From the IMG/VR virus record IMGVR_UViG_3300033388_002791, positions 1 to 28,349 of that record: a DNA stretch of 28,349 nucleotides; one strand, given 5' to 3'. This document shows, piece by piece, positions 16,828 to 24,344 of this stretch. Origin of the DNA: a virus. The notes beneath the pieces are model-generated. The model saw only the letters and a list, made by a program, of their open reading frames with translations, ran no database searches and was not told the DNA's origin. Made by a program: the position numbers and the translations under genes. Numbering within the stretch: the first letter of the stretch is position 1; every line of letters begins with the position of its first letter.

Positions 16828-17717
16828 TGGGCGGCGGTGGCGGAATTAAAATCGGTGGAAAGAACAGTATCTTTGATAAACCTTTAGGTACTGGATCTGG
16901 ATCAGTAGCAAGTAATCCATTAAACATTAGTCCACTTCACAGTGGAACTATTGGATTTGGAACTGGCAGTATTTATGGTGATGGTAAAAACTTGAGTCAG
17001 TTTGTATTTGGCGGTGGTGAGCCAGCAGGTATGAGATATTCTGGCCCTGCAATAAGTCCTGACTATAAACCAGGTGGAGACATAGAAAAGGCTCCAACTC
17101 CAGGTGGATACATGCAGGTATCTGGTGGTGTAAATAGATATGGTGAAGTTAGACCTGGGCAAATTCTTTTGAGAAATGCTGAAGGTGAATTGGATCCAAG
17201 ATTTAAAGCATCAATGGGTGAATCTTTTCAAGCTTTAAAAGATAAAGGTATGACTGTTGGTGATACCAAGGCAGCAATGCTTGCACGTCAAGCTCAAGAA
17301 GCAATGAGACAGCAAGATGTCGATCGCTTAAGAGGTATGCAAGCAAGTGGTGTTACTCAAGGCATGAGAAACTTAGCTATGCGTGGTGGTGTTGCAACTG
17401 GATCTCGTGAGAGATTAATGAGAGATGCAACTAGATCTGGTATGCGTGGAATGCAAGGAATTGGACGTGAAAACAGAATGGCCAATCTTCAAATTTCTCA
17501 AGCTGATGAAGCAATGAAAAATCAACTACTGCAAGGAATTGGTGGTGTTGAGCAAGGTATTCAAAACCAAAATATTAAATTACTTGCTCAAGATATTGCA
17601 GCTCAAAACATGGCAGCTCAAAACATGTACTCTGAAGATATGCGTGCATTGGGTGCTATTGAAACTGGAAAGGCACAAGCTTCTGCTGGTCGATCTAGTG
17701 GGGGACTGTTCAAGTAA
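16827..17717 (+). CDS. Internal virion / ejection protein, Gly- and Gln-rich
   Basis: A 296-residue protein with GAGGAG and a TAATG start. The first 110 residues are Gly-rich and disordered. Residues about 130-296 are helical, with RGGVATGSRERLMRDATRSG, IGRENRMANLQIS and AAQNMAAQNMYSEDM, a pattern seen in internal proteins of podoviruses that are ejected with the DNA. No enzymatic motif. It is followed by other proteins of the same composition. Confidence 0.75.
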   Translation: MGGGGGIKIGGKNSIFDKPLGTGSGSVASNPLNISPLHSGTIGFGTGSIYGDGKNLSQFVFGGGEPAGMRYSGPAISPDYKPGGDIEKAPTPGGYMQVSGGVNRYGEVRPGQILLRNAEGELDPRFKASMGESFQALKDKGMTVGDTKAAMLARQAQEAMRQQDVDRLRGMQASGVTQGMRNLAMRGGVATGSRERLMRDATRSGMRGMQGIGRENRMANLQISQADEAMKNQLLQGIGGVEQGIQNQNIKLLAQDIAAQNMAAQNMYSEDMRALGAIETGKAQASAGRSSGGLFK

Positions 17718-18055
17718 TGAAAACGTTAGAGGTAATAGCAGATTACATGAAAGAGATTCAAGGTATGGATTCATACTTCTCTGATAATGGATTTGCTTTT
17801 TACCAAATAATTCCAGAAAATAAAGAGTTATATATTGAGGCCATGTCGATGGATCCTAAATGTGAAAAAAAAGAAACTAATGATTTTCTCGAAACTCTTT
17901 TTAATATGGCAAGAAAGCAAGGTTGCAATATTGTCACTGGTAATGTTGATATAACAAAAGAAAGAGCAACAACAAGAGTTTTGGCTCATATAAGACGTGG
18001 TTACAAAATAGTTGGAAGTAACGATAAATATATAAGCTTTTACAAGGAGATATAG
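17717..18055 (+). CDS. GNAT-like acetyltransferase-fold protein
   Basis: A 112-residue protein, TAATG-coupled. It shows a GNAT-like order: a strand with ELYIEAMSMDP, a helix FLETLFNMARKQG, a strand NIVTGNVDI, a helix ERATTRVLAHIRRGYKIVG, and a last strand KYISFYKEI. The RRGYKIVGS end is typical of the GNAT C-terminal part. The acetyl-CoA pyrophosphate loop (QxxGxG/A) is not obvious, so it may be inactive or divergent. Similar genes occur beside internal virion genes in other podoviruses. Function in the particle is unknown. Confidence 0.6.
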   Translation: MKTLEVIADYMKEIQGMDSYFSDNGFAFYQIIPENKELYIEAMSMDPKCEKKETNDFLETLFNMARKQGCNIVTGNVDITKERATTRVLAHIRRGYKIVGSNDKYISFYKEI

Positions 18056-18427
18056 ATGGCATTTTGGATACCTATGGCAATTGGTGCTGGTGTTGGACTT
18101 ATGAAAAACAAGAGTGATAAAGAGAGAGCAGATAGAATGAATCAAGCTGCTGCAACTCAAACAATGTACTCTCCACATACTGGTATGGGACCAGGACAAA
18201 TTACTCAAGCTCCATCTGGACTTGAGGCAGCTATGCAAGGTGCAATGGCTGGTGCTCAAATGGGAAGTGCATTTGGTGCAATGGGTGGCGGTGGAGCCGC
18301 TGCTGGTGGAGCTTCTGCTGTACCTGCTGGATCAGCTCAAGTCGCTGGAACACAAGGTTCACAAATATTTCAAAACCAACAATTTAATCCCTGGGCAATG
18401 AATCAGGGTGGTGGAATGTACGCATAA
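18056..18427 (+). CDS. Small Gly/Ala/Met-rich internal virion protein
   Basis: A 123-residue protein with AAGGAG before the ATG. The N-terminus has a short hydrophobic segment (WIPMAIGAGVGLM), then a basic patch, then a low-complexity Gly/Ala/Met/Gln region (residues 55-123). Such small proteins are typical of podovirus cores that are ejected into the envelope. It lies between the GNAT-like and the Gln-rich genes. Confidence 0.7.
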   Translation: MAFWIPMAIGAGVGLMKNKSDKERADRMNQAAATQTMYSPHTGMGPGQITQAPSGLEAAMQGAMAGAQMGSAFGAMGGGGAAAGGASAVPAGSAQVAGTQGSQIFQNQQFNPWAMNQGGGMYA

Positions 18428-18436
18428 GGAACTGTT

Positions 18437-19309
18437 ATGAATGAAAATTTGCAACAAAAAATTCAGCAAAGAATGCAAATGCAGCAATCAAACATTGATT
18501 CTCAAAGAGCTAATTTGCAGCAAATTCAAAATGCTCCACAGCAAATTGATTTGACTCCACTTATGGCACTTACTGATACATGGACTGGATCCAACTTTGC
18601 AAGAAGTTACAAAAGACCTGAGACTCAACAAGAGAGAGCTTATAAAACAGCTCAGCTTGAGCAAGGTTTACAACGTCAAGAAATGGGACTTTTAGACAGT
18701 GAGATTCAAATGCTTGCTATGCTTGATAAGAGACAGCAAAAACAATCTCAAGGTAAATTAAACCTAACTCCTCTTGAAGAAAAAAGAGATAAAGAGTTTG
18801 GTAAAACTTTTCAAGAATTTTCTGATCAAGGTGGATATGCAAACGTTGCTGGTAACCTTGATTTGCTGAGAAATATAAGCACAAGACTTGGAACTAAAGA
18901 GGGTGATGATTTAGTTAATACTGTTCAGCCAAAAATGCTTAGAGATTTATTTAATCCTGAATCTGCTGCTGCTCAAGAAGATGTTGAGACAGTTGTTCAG
19001 CAATCACTTAAGCAAATCTTAGGTGGTCAATTCAGTGAGAAAGAAGCTAAGCAATTAATTGAAAGAGCTTATAATCCTCGATTACCTGCTGCTACAAATA
19101 AAGCCAAGCTTGACTCTCTTATTAAGAAAATTGAAGCTGGTGCAAAAGCTAAGCAAGCATCTATTGACTATGCTTCTAAGCACGGAACACTTAAAGGCTT
19201 TAAAGGTAAGTCAACTTTTAGTTTGAGTGATTTTGAGCCTGAAGGCGCTGCAAGTGACAAAAAGAAAAGTAGACTTGAAGAATTAAGAGCAAAAATGGGG
19301 AAAAAATAA
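18437..19309 (+). CDS. Internal virion protein, Gln-rich coiled coil
   Basis: A 290-residue protein with AAGGAA upstream. Residues 1-110 are a Gln/Met-rich coiled coil. Residues about 110-250 are helical and hold a stretch common in phage internal proteins (GGQFSEKEAKQLIERAYNP followed by LPAATNKAKLDSLIKK). The C-terminus is basic (KKKSRLEELRAKMGKK). Probably packed in the head and ejected with DNA. Confidence 0.72.
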   Translation: MNENLQQKIQQRMQMQQSNIDSQRANLQQIQNAPQQIDLTPLMALTDTWTGSNFARSYKRPETQQERAYKTAQLEQGLQRQEMGLLDSEIQMLAMLDKRQQKQSQGKLNLTPLEEKRDKEFGKTFQEFSDQGGYANVAGNLDLLRNISTRLGTKEGDDLVNTVQPKMLRDLFNPESAAAQEDVETVVQQSLKQILGGQFSEKEAKQLIERAYNPRLPAATNKAKLDSLIKKIEAGAKAKQASIDYASKHGTLKGFKGKSTFSLSDFEPEGAASDKKKSRLEELRAKMGKK

Positions 19310-20682
19310 TGGCACTTACTCCTGAAGAGCAAAAAGAATTAGAAATTCTTGAAGCTGTAGAAGCTGGTAAACTCACTCAAGAAGAGGGTAATGAGCTATT
19401 AGAGCTTGAAGGTTTTGCTGTTTCACAAGCTGCTCCTGAAGAGCCACAAGCTGAAGAGCCTGGACTTGGATCAAAAGCACTTGACTATGGCCTTAGAGGT
19501 CTTGATTATCTTGCTGGTGCTGGTAGATTTGCAGCTTCAGGCTATGCTGATTTATATAATTTAGCTACTGATCAGCCACTTTTGAACAAGCCTGACACTG
19601 GACTAGATGTTCTTAAAGGTAAGGCTCCAACAACTGAAGATTATCTTGAAAAATCTGGAATGGAAGATTCTATTGGTAGATCTGCTTTAGGATTTGTTGG
19701 TGATGTTGCACTTGATCCTACAACTTATTTAAGTGGTGGTGCTAGTGCTGTTGGAAAAGCTGGTAAATTAAAATCGCTATTTAATCCAGCAAAAAAAGCT
19801 GCTGATGTAGTTGGTGACAAAATGATTAGATCTGGTGTTTCAAAAATTGATGAAACACTTGAACTTGCTGGAAAAGGTAAGTTATCAGACATAATGATCA
19901 AGGAAAATATTGTTGGCACAAATAAGCAGATCAGAAAAAAGATTGATAAGCTAAGTAATAGATTTGCTAAAGATAGAAAGACAATGTATTCCGCTGTTGA
20001 TGAAGTAGGGGGTAAGGTAAATGTTGAAGATATTCTATCTCAATTTGGTGATTACACTAGCGGAATTAGATCCAAAACTGGAAATGAGATTGGTGATCAA
20101 GTTGCTAATCAAATGGAAGATCAATTGATGAAAGCACTTCCAAAAGACAAGGCTGGAGATTTTGTTTCTGAAATTTCACTCCAGCAAGCATCAAACATTA
20201 AGAGCCAGGTTAGAAAGAATCTTCCTGATAATTTCTATAATCCTTTTGGCCAGGTAAAAGATCAGTATAAACAAGGTGTAGATAAAATTGGTAATCTATT
20301 CCAAAAGAATATTGAAAATGCTGCTGATAGAGCTGTTCCAGGACTAGGGCAAGACATTGCTCAAAAGAATAAGGACTGGTCAATTCTTCTTGATGCTGAT
20401 TCTCCACTTGGTAGAGAAGCAAGAAGTGCAGCAGGAAAGAATTATATTACTTCAGTAGATGCAATGGTAGGTGCAGGATCATTTGTTGGTGCTGGACGTG
20501 AAGGTGCAGCTCAAATGCTAGTTGCTAAAAAGCTTGCAGATGCAGCAAAAACTACTGTAGTAAGAACTAGAGGTGGAAAAGAAATTAAGAATATTGGTAA
20601 GGCCTTAGATCCAATGATGAGAAGAGGTGTTATTAATTACAATAAAGAAAATGAAGGAAACGAATTAATATGGAGACCGTAG
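19309..20682 (+). CDS. Internal virion / ejection protein
   Basis: A 457-residue protein, TAATG-coupled. Residues 1-50 are acidic and helical (PEEQKELEILEAVEAGK). Residues about 50-140 are Gly/Ala-rich with amphipathic segments (LDYLAGAGRFAASGYADLY; SALGFVGDVALDPTTYLSGG), typical of proteins that contact or cross membranes during DNA ejection. The rest is helical and charged, without a lytic transglycosylase motif. It is the last large late gene. Confidence 0.72.
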   Translation: MALTPEEQKELEILEAVEAGKLTQEEGNELLELEGFAVSQAAPEEPQAEEPGLGSKALDYGLRGLDYLAGAGRFAASGYADLYNLATDQPLLNKPDTGLDVLKGKAPTTEDYLEKSGMEDSIGRSALGFVGDVALDPTTYLSGGASAVGKAGKLKSLFNPAKKAADVVGDKMIRSGVSKIDETLELAGKGKLSDIMIKENIVGTNKQIRKKIDKLSNRFAKDRKTMYSAVDEVGGKVNVEDILSQFGDYTSGIRSKTGNEIGDQVANQMEDQLMKALPKDKAGDFVSEISLQQASNIKSQVRKNLPDNFYNPFGQVKDQYKQGVDKIGNLFQKNIENAADRAVPGLGQDIAQKNKDWSILLDADSPLGREARSAAGKNYITSVDAMVGAGSFVGAGREGAAQMLVAKKLADAAKTTVVRTRGGKEIKNIGKALDPMMRRGVINYNKENEGNELIWRP

Positions 20683-20906
20683 CAATGAAAGAAGAAAAGA
20701 AAAAATCTAAATATGGTAAATTTGACGAATGGGAAATTGAATCACTTGCTGATAAAATGATCGCAATCGAAGAGTGCAAAAAAGACAAAAAGAAAATGGA
20801 GATGGTTTTAAAGTGCCTAAAAGAAAAAGAAGAGGGTGCTGAAAAAGCTATTACATCTATTGCTGATATCAGAAAAGCAGCAAACAAATACGACGACGAA
20901 GAATAA
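20670..20906 (+). CDS. Small charged coiled-coil protein
   Basis: A 78-residue highly charged helical protein of unknown function. It overlaps the end of the ejection gene by 13 bases. A second ATG at 20685 has a better-spaced GGAG (20672-20675), so the true product may be 73 residues. It is the last gene of the late operon and ends at the convergent terminator. Confidence 0.62.
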   Translation: METVAMKEEKKKSKYGKFDEWEIESLADKMIAIEECKKDKKKMEMVLKCLKEKEEGAEKAITSIADIRKAANKYDDEE

Positions 20907-20928
20907 AAAAAAGGACTCTTTCGAGTCC
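20905..20928 (-). terminator. Intrinsic terminator for the minus-strand operon
   Basis: On the minus strand, a perfect 6-bp stem GGACTC/GAGTCC closes a GAAA loop and is followed by eight T residues (plus-strand A run 20905-20912). It lies 9 bases after the stop of the last minus gene. On the plus strand the same stem lacks a T run, so it acts mainly on minus transcripts and separates convergent operons. Confidence 0.88.
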
Positions 20929-20937
20929 CCAATCTAA

Positions 20938-21375
20938 TTAGTCCTCAAGGCCGCAAAGCAGTGGTTCCAATACAGATATGTCATTAGCTGATAACATAAA
21001 TCCCTGTTGAGATAATACATTAACATCTAATTTTCTTTTTCTAATTTCAGTATCAATTTCGTGAATTGAATCAAGGTCTGACTTATAAAGCTTTTGATTT
21101 TCTTCATTAACGATAACTTGTTTGTTTTCGTCTAATTTAAGCTGACCAGCTTCATCTTTTTCAGCATATTTATCAAGAAGTTTTCCATGCTCCATCATAA
21201 TATCTTTAGTTAAGCTTTGAACTTTTTTAGAGATATAACCAATGTTATAAGCAAGTTTTGGATCAGCAAATTGGTGCTGACATAATCTATTAAAAGTCAT
21301 ATTGAAAAGTCTATTATCAACATCTTTTCCAGACAATTTGATTGTTTCGTTACTTAGTTGTGTTACTGCTTCCAT
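20938..21375 (-). CDS. Hypothetical phage protein, DUF1617-like pattern
   Basis: A 145-residue helical protein, last of the three minus-strand genes, with AAGGAAGC before the ATG. The segment LLDKYAEKDEAGQLKLDENK, then a helix with ID/EIxxRKL, and the end LSANDISVLEPLL resemble phage proteins of the DUF1617 type as I remember them; I could not check this. There is no catalytic motif. Co-transcription with a recombination nuclease suggests an accessory role in DNA metabolism, but this is inference. Confidence 0.65.
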   Translation of the reverse strand: MEAVTQLSNETIKLSGKDVDNRLFNMTFNRLCQHQFADPKLAYNIGYISKKVQSLTKDIMMEHGKLLDKYAEKDEAGQLKLDENKQVIVNEENQKLYKSDLDSIHEIDTEIRKRKLDVNVLSQQGFMLSANDISVLEPLLCGLED

Positions 21376-21565
21376 TCTTAGCTTCCTTTTTGTTTAAAAA
21401 TTTTGATAGTTCTTTTTTAGTTTCTTTTCCTAGATAGATTCCACAAACATCTTGCCCATTTGAAAAAGATAAATAATCAAGCATTTGACCGCTTGTGTGA
21501 TGCTTTACCTTACTTTCAGTGACAATAAGTTTACCATCAAGAGTTTTGATTTCTTCCTTACTCAT
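21350..21565 (-). CDS. Small hypothetical protein between exonuclease and DUF1617-like gene
   Basis: A 71-residue basic protein. The start overlaps the exonuclease stop (ATGA) and has AGGAG nine bases upstream; its end overlaps the next gene by 26 bases. A beta-rich first half (LDGKLIVTESKVKHHTSG) is followed by a Lys-rich helix. No family recognised. Tight coupling suggests it works with the exonuclease. Confidence 0.62.
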   Translation of the reverse strand: MSKEEIKTLDGKLIVTESKVKHHTSGQMLDYLSFSNGQDVCGIYLGKETKKELSKFLNKKEAKNGSSNTTK

Positions 21566-22449
21566 AGCTTAATGCTCCTATATGTTGTCGATGCCTTAAC
21601 ATAGCCAGAAGTATCAAGCTCTGGCAACTTTTCAGCAACTATTTTTTTATAATCCACTGATCCTTTACGTGTAATTTCTTGAATTTTAACTCCACGACAA
21701 ATAGATCTTGGGTGATTTATGGCCTCGTGAGTTTTAATTTCATCTTCAAGAGATTTTATAGAAATAAGATCTTCAGCAATTTTTTCCTTTAAAGATTTTA
21801 GTTTGTCTATTTTGTCACCAAGATCCTTACTGCGAACATTCTTCCAATCTCTATCAGTTAGAGGTGGCTCTTTTTTTGTCTGAACAAGCTTCCAAAATTT
21901 TGTAACCTCTTTAAGCATTCCTTTTATAAACTCAATATCAGGATCAACTTTTATTATAATGATTTTATTTTCTTTTTCATTATAAGCAACATAGTCAGCA
22001 TACTGATCACCAGTTACATACAGTTGCCACTGAACTTGAGCATAATAATAATCTGGAAGTTTTCCATCTTTCGCTAGCTCCCACTTTTCACCAGCACCAA
22101 CAAACTTCATCTCAACACAAATTCTTTTTTCTGGATCACGACCATCAAGACTTGCTCTGTGCTCTGGCTTATCTTCTCTCATAACTAAACATGGAGCGGC
22201 TGTATTGCCAGACTGTATTTCATACATTGCTCTTATTTTAGGTTCAAGCCTGTGACCTTTGTCAGTAATAAAATTACTAGCATTATCAGTATTTCTTTTT
22301 CCAAGTTTTTGCTCCCATAACTCATATGCTGTTTTCCATGGTGAGATACCCATGATGATAGCGACTTCAGATCCACCAATACCTTCAGCTCTCCATTCGT
22401 GCCAGGCAGATGATCCTTGTTCTAAATCAGATTCGTTTATTGATTTCAT
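21562..22449 (-). CDS. YqaJ-type viral recombinase exonuclease (lambda Exo fold)
   Basis: The ATG at 22449 is chosen because AAGGAG lies eight bases upstream (22464-22459); a longer start at 22473 lacks a ribosome site. The 295-residue protein has the YqaJ signature near the N-terminus (SSAWHEWRAEGIGGSEVAII, then MGISPWKTAYELW) and nuclease residues in order: Glu69 in HRLEP, Asp102 in SLDG, Glu113-x-Lys115 in VEMK, and Gln138/Gln141 in YAQVQWQLY. This is the PD-(D/E)XK arrangement of lambda-type 5'-3' exonucleases that make 3' single-stranded tails for an annealase. The C-terminal 90 residues are a helical extension. Its likely partner, a Sak4-like protein, is encoded divergently nearby. Confidence 0.9.
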   Translation of the reverse strand: MKSINESDLEQGSSAWHEWRAEGIGGSEVAIIMGISPWKTAYELWEQKLGKRNTDNASNFITDKGHRLEPKIRAMYEIQSGNTAAPCLVMREDKPEHRASLDGRDPEKRICVEMKFVGAGEKWELAKDGKLPDYYYAQVQWQLYVTGDQYADYVAYNEKENKIIIIKVDPDIEFIKGMLKEVTKFWKLVQTKKEPPLTDRDWKNVRSKDLGDKIDKLKSLKEKIAEDLISIKSLEDEIKTHEAINHPRSICRGVKIQEITRKGSVDYKKIVAEKLPELDTSGYVKASTTYRSIKL

Positions 22450-22458
22450 ATTGAATTT

Positions 22459-22500
22459 CTCCTTGACGAACATAATTGAACTTTGTTACTCATTTGTCAA
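22459..22500 (-). promoter_or_regulatory. Candidate sigma70 promoter and operator for the minus operon
   Basis: On the minus strand TTGACA (22500-22495) is followed after 17 bases by AATTAT (22477-22472, 4/6 match to TATAAT), just ahead of the exonuclease ribosome site. On the plus strand TTGACG (22463-22468) with a poor GTTACT 16 bases on could drive the HTH gene. The two -35 boxes are arms of an imperfect inverted repeat (TTGACgAA / TTtGTCAA), a possible operator for the adjacent HTH protein. Confidence 0.55.
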
Positions 22501-22519
22501 ACAGAAAAAAGGAAAACTT

Positions 22520-22711
22520 ATGTTACGAAAATTAGAACGCTACGTTAAAAACGAGCAGCAAGGATTCCTAAAGGTCGCAGCTTATTGTGGTTACGATGAT
22601 GTAGCTCCAGTAAAAAATTGGATTAGAAGAAAATCTATTCCAAAACACATGGAAACGAGGTTGAAACCTCTATTAACAGGAGAGATTAATGTCACAATTT
22701 CAATTAAGTAA
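22520..22711 (+). CDS. Small Cro-like HTH regulator
   Basis: The ATG at 22520 has AAGGA six bases upstream and gives 63 residues. An open frame reaches back to 22259 but crosses the divergent promoter region and the exonuclease gene, so that extension is rejected. Residues about 15-42 read as a helix-turn-helix: FLKVAAYCGYDDVAPVKNWI followed by RRKSIPKHMETRL, like short Cro-type or YdaS-like proteins that have a W-I-R-x-x-x-IP end. It is the first gene of the early operon and probably binds the divergent promoter just upstream. Confidence 0.72.
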   Translation: MLRKLERYVKNEQQGFLKVAAYCGYDDVAPVKNWIRRKSIPKHMETRLKPLLTGEINVTISIK

Positions 22712-23579
22712 GGGTAAAAAACAAGAGCCAGAATTTATGGTTATTTACGGTGTTGAAGGAATTGGTAAAACTACATTTGCTACTGATTCAGGAAGCCCAG
22801 TAATAATCGATGTTGAAGGTGGTTCTGCTGAGATTGACACAACAAGGATTGAAGCAAAGGATTTAAAAACTCTTGATTCAGTGATTGCAGCAATCAAGCA
22901 AGTTCAAGCAGAAGAAAGCTTTGAAACAATTGTAATTGATTCTTTATCTAAGGTTGAAGAATTAATTTGGAATGCAACATGCAAAAGAAAATCAGTAAAT
23001 GGAAAAACTTATAAGTCGATTGAAGATTTTGGTTACAAGCAAGGGTATATCTTTTGTTTAGATGAATGGGATTTATTTCTAAAAGCATGTGAAGAGGCAA
23101 GGGAGAATGGTAAAAATGTAATTCTTATTGGCCATAGTAAAACAAAAAGATTTGATGATCCAACTCTTGTTGAAGGATACACAAGATATGAAATTGATAT
23201 CCATGAAAAAGCTTCAGCAAGAATAAGAAAGTATGTTAAAGCAATTCTTTTTGCTAACTACAAGACTCACGTTAAAGATGGAAAAGGTTTAGATTCTGGT
23301 GAAAGATTTATCTATACCGAAAGACGACCAGGGCATGATGCTAAAAATAGATATGATCTTCCATATAGCATCATTCTTAACTGGAAAGCCTACCAAGAAA
23401 CTAAGAAAAATTCTGTTGTTACTGCTGAGTCTCTGATTAGACAAATTAACGGAATGATAACTGAGGTTGCTGATGAGACTACAAGATTAAAAATTGAAGA
23501 GTTGATTCAAACTGAAACTAATATTGGAAAGCTTAGATCTTACCTTAGTAGGGTTGAGGAAATAATAACAAACCAATAA
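22689..23579 (+). CDS. Sak4-like RecA-fold recombinase / AAA ATPase (PF13479 type)
   Basis: A 296-residue protein with AGGAGA before the ATG and a 23-base overlap with the HTH gene. Walker A is GVEGIGKTT (residues 21-29) and Walker B is ETIVIDS (about 79-85). It has NVILIGHSK (about 143-151) and a strand with KAILFANY, in the order typical of Sak4 / AAA_24 proteins. Sak4 proteins are short RecA/Rad51-core ATPases that anneal single strands, often helped by a phage SSB, which is encoded two genes downstream here. The C-terminal 55 residues are a helical tail. With the divergent YqaJ nuclease this makes a two-part recombination system. Confidence 0.85.
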   Translation: MSQFQLSKGKKQEPEFMVIYGVEGIGKTTFATDSGSPVIIDVEGGSAEIDTTRIEAKDLKTLDSVIAAIKQVQAEESFETIVIDSLSKVEELIWNATCKRKSVNGKTYKSIEDFGYKQGYIFCLDEWDLFLKACEEARENGKNVILIGHSKTKRFDDPTLVEGYTRYEIDIHEKASARIRKYVKAILFANYKTHVKDGKGLDSGERFIYTERRPGHDAKNRYDLPYSIILNWKAYQETKKNSVVTAESLIRQINGMITEVADETTRLKIEELIQTETNIGKLRSYLSRVEEIITNQ

Positions 23580-23595
23580 TCTTAAAGGAGAAATT

Positions 23596-23799
23596 ATGGT
23601 TACTTTAACAATGAAACAAGCTGAGACTTTTAAAGCACTTTTAACTAAGGCAAACAAAGGAACTCACTGGTTAGACAAGAAAATGGAAAAGGCATCAAAA
23701 GTTACTGTTGCTGCTGCTCCAAAAAAAGTAGTTAAGAAAAAAGTTGCTAAAGCAGCTAAGAAAGTTGTTGCTAAGAAAGCGACTAAAGGTAAAAAATAA
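23596..23799 (+). CDS. Lysine/alanine-rich histone-tail-like small protein
   Basis: A 67-residue protein with AAAGGAG upstream. Residues 1-38 form a soluble helix (MKQAETFKALLTKANKG). Residues 39-67 are Lys/Ala/Val repeats (PKKVVKKKVAKAAKKVV) resembling the tails of histone H1-like and AlgP/H1-type bacterial DNA-binding proteins. The charge suggests nucleic-acid binding. It lies between the Sak4-like gene and the SSB gene in one operon with a TAATG link to the SSB, so a role in DNA recombination or DNA compaction is plausible. The low-complexity tail makes homology hard to judge. Confidence 0.72.
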   Translation: MVTLTMKQAETFKALLTKANKGTHWLDKKMEKASKVTVAAAPKKVVKKKVAKAAKKVVAKKATKGKK

Positions 23800-24341
23800 T
23801 GAGCATCGAGCCAGGTCGTTATAAGGCGACAATCGAAGATTACGGTATTAAAACTGTTGGAGATAAAAAAACTCCACAAATGAATATTAAATTTAAAACA
23901 GTTGAGAGTGGGTTGGCAGTTTATTTTCAAAACTTTCTAACGGCTGGAACTACTGGATCTGAGTATTTCACAAATCTAATGAATACACTTGTTGAAACTG
24001 GAGCATTAAGAACAAAAAAGTTTACTGATATTGCAAAAGGTGTTCAGGGTGGAGCTTTTGATACAAGCGTTGAATTAGAAGTAGTTTGTGACTACGAGAA
24101 AAATGATGATGGATCTATTAAGACTGATGCTAATGGTAAGTCTTATGTAAAGGTAAACTTCATTAACAATCCAGACAAATCTGGCATGAAAGGTGTTCTT
24201 GCAGAAGAAGAGGCTATAACTGTATTAGGCGGTTTAAATCTTGATGCTCATATCCTTCAAGCAGAACAAAGAACTGGTGCAAGCATAGATAGCAAGCCAG
24301 CCCATACTGGTAATTTTTCAGACGATAACATTCCGTTTTGA
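23799..24341 (+). CDS. Phage single-stranded DNA-binding protein with SSB tip
   Basis: A 180-residue protein. The N-terminal part (IEPGRYKATIEDYGIKT, then PQMNIKFKTVESG) matches the strand pattern of phage OB-fold-like SSB proteins of the DUF669 type. The protein ends in an acidic tip, SDDNIPF, almost identical to the DDDIPF tip by which bacterial SSBs recruit partners. The region between is long and partly disordered. It is TAATG-coupled to the lysine-rich gene. It should bind ssDNA and help the Sak4-like protein. Confidence 0.85.
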   Translation: MSIEPGRYKATIEDYGIKTVGDKKTPQMNIKFKTVESGLAVYFQNFLTAGTTGSEYFTNLMNTLVETGALRTKKFTDIAKGVQGGAFDTSVELEVVCDYEKNDDGSIKTDANGKSYVKVNFINNPDKSGMKGVLAEEEAITVLGGLNLDAHILQAEQRTGASIDSKPAHTGNFSDDNIPF

Positions 24342-24344
24342 TCT

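Noticed and set aside
22450-22473. Eight-residue longer start of the exonuclease
   Set aside because: The longer start has no ribosome site, while AAGGAG lies inside the extension at the right distance from the ATG at 22449.
22259-22519. N-terminal extension of the HTH gene by 87 codons
   Set aside because: It crosses the exonuclease gene and the divergent promoter region; the ATG at 22520 has a good ribosome site and gives a sensible HTH protein.
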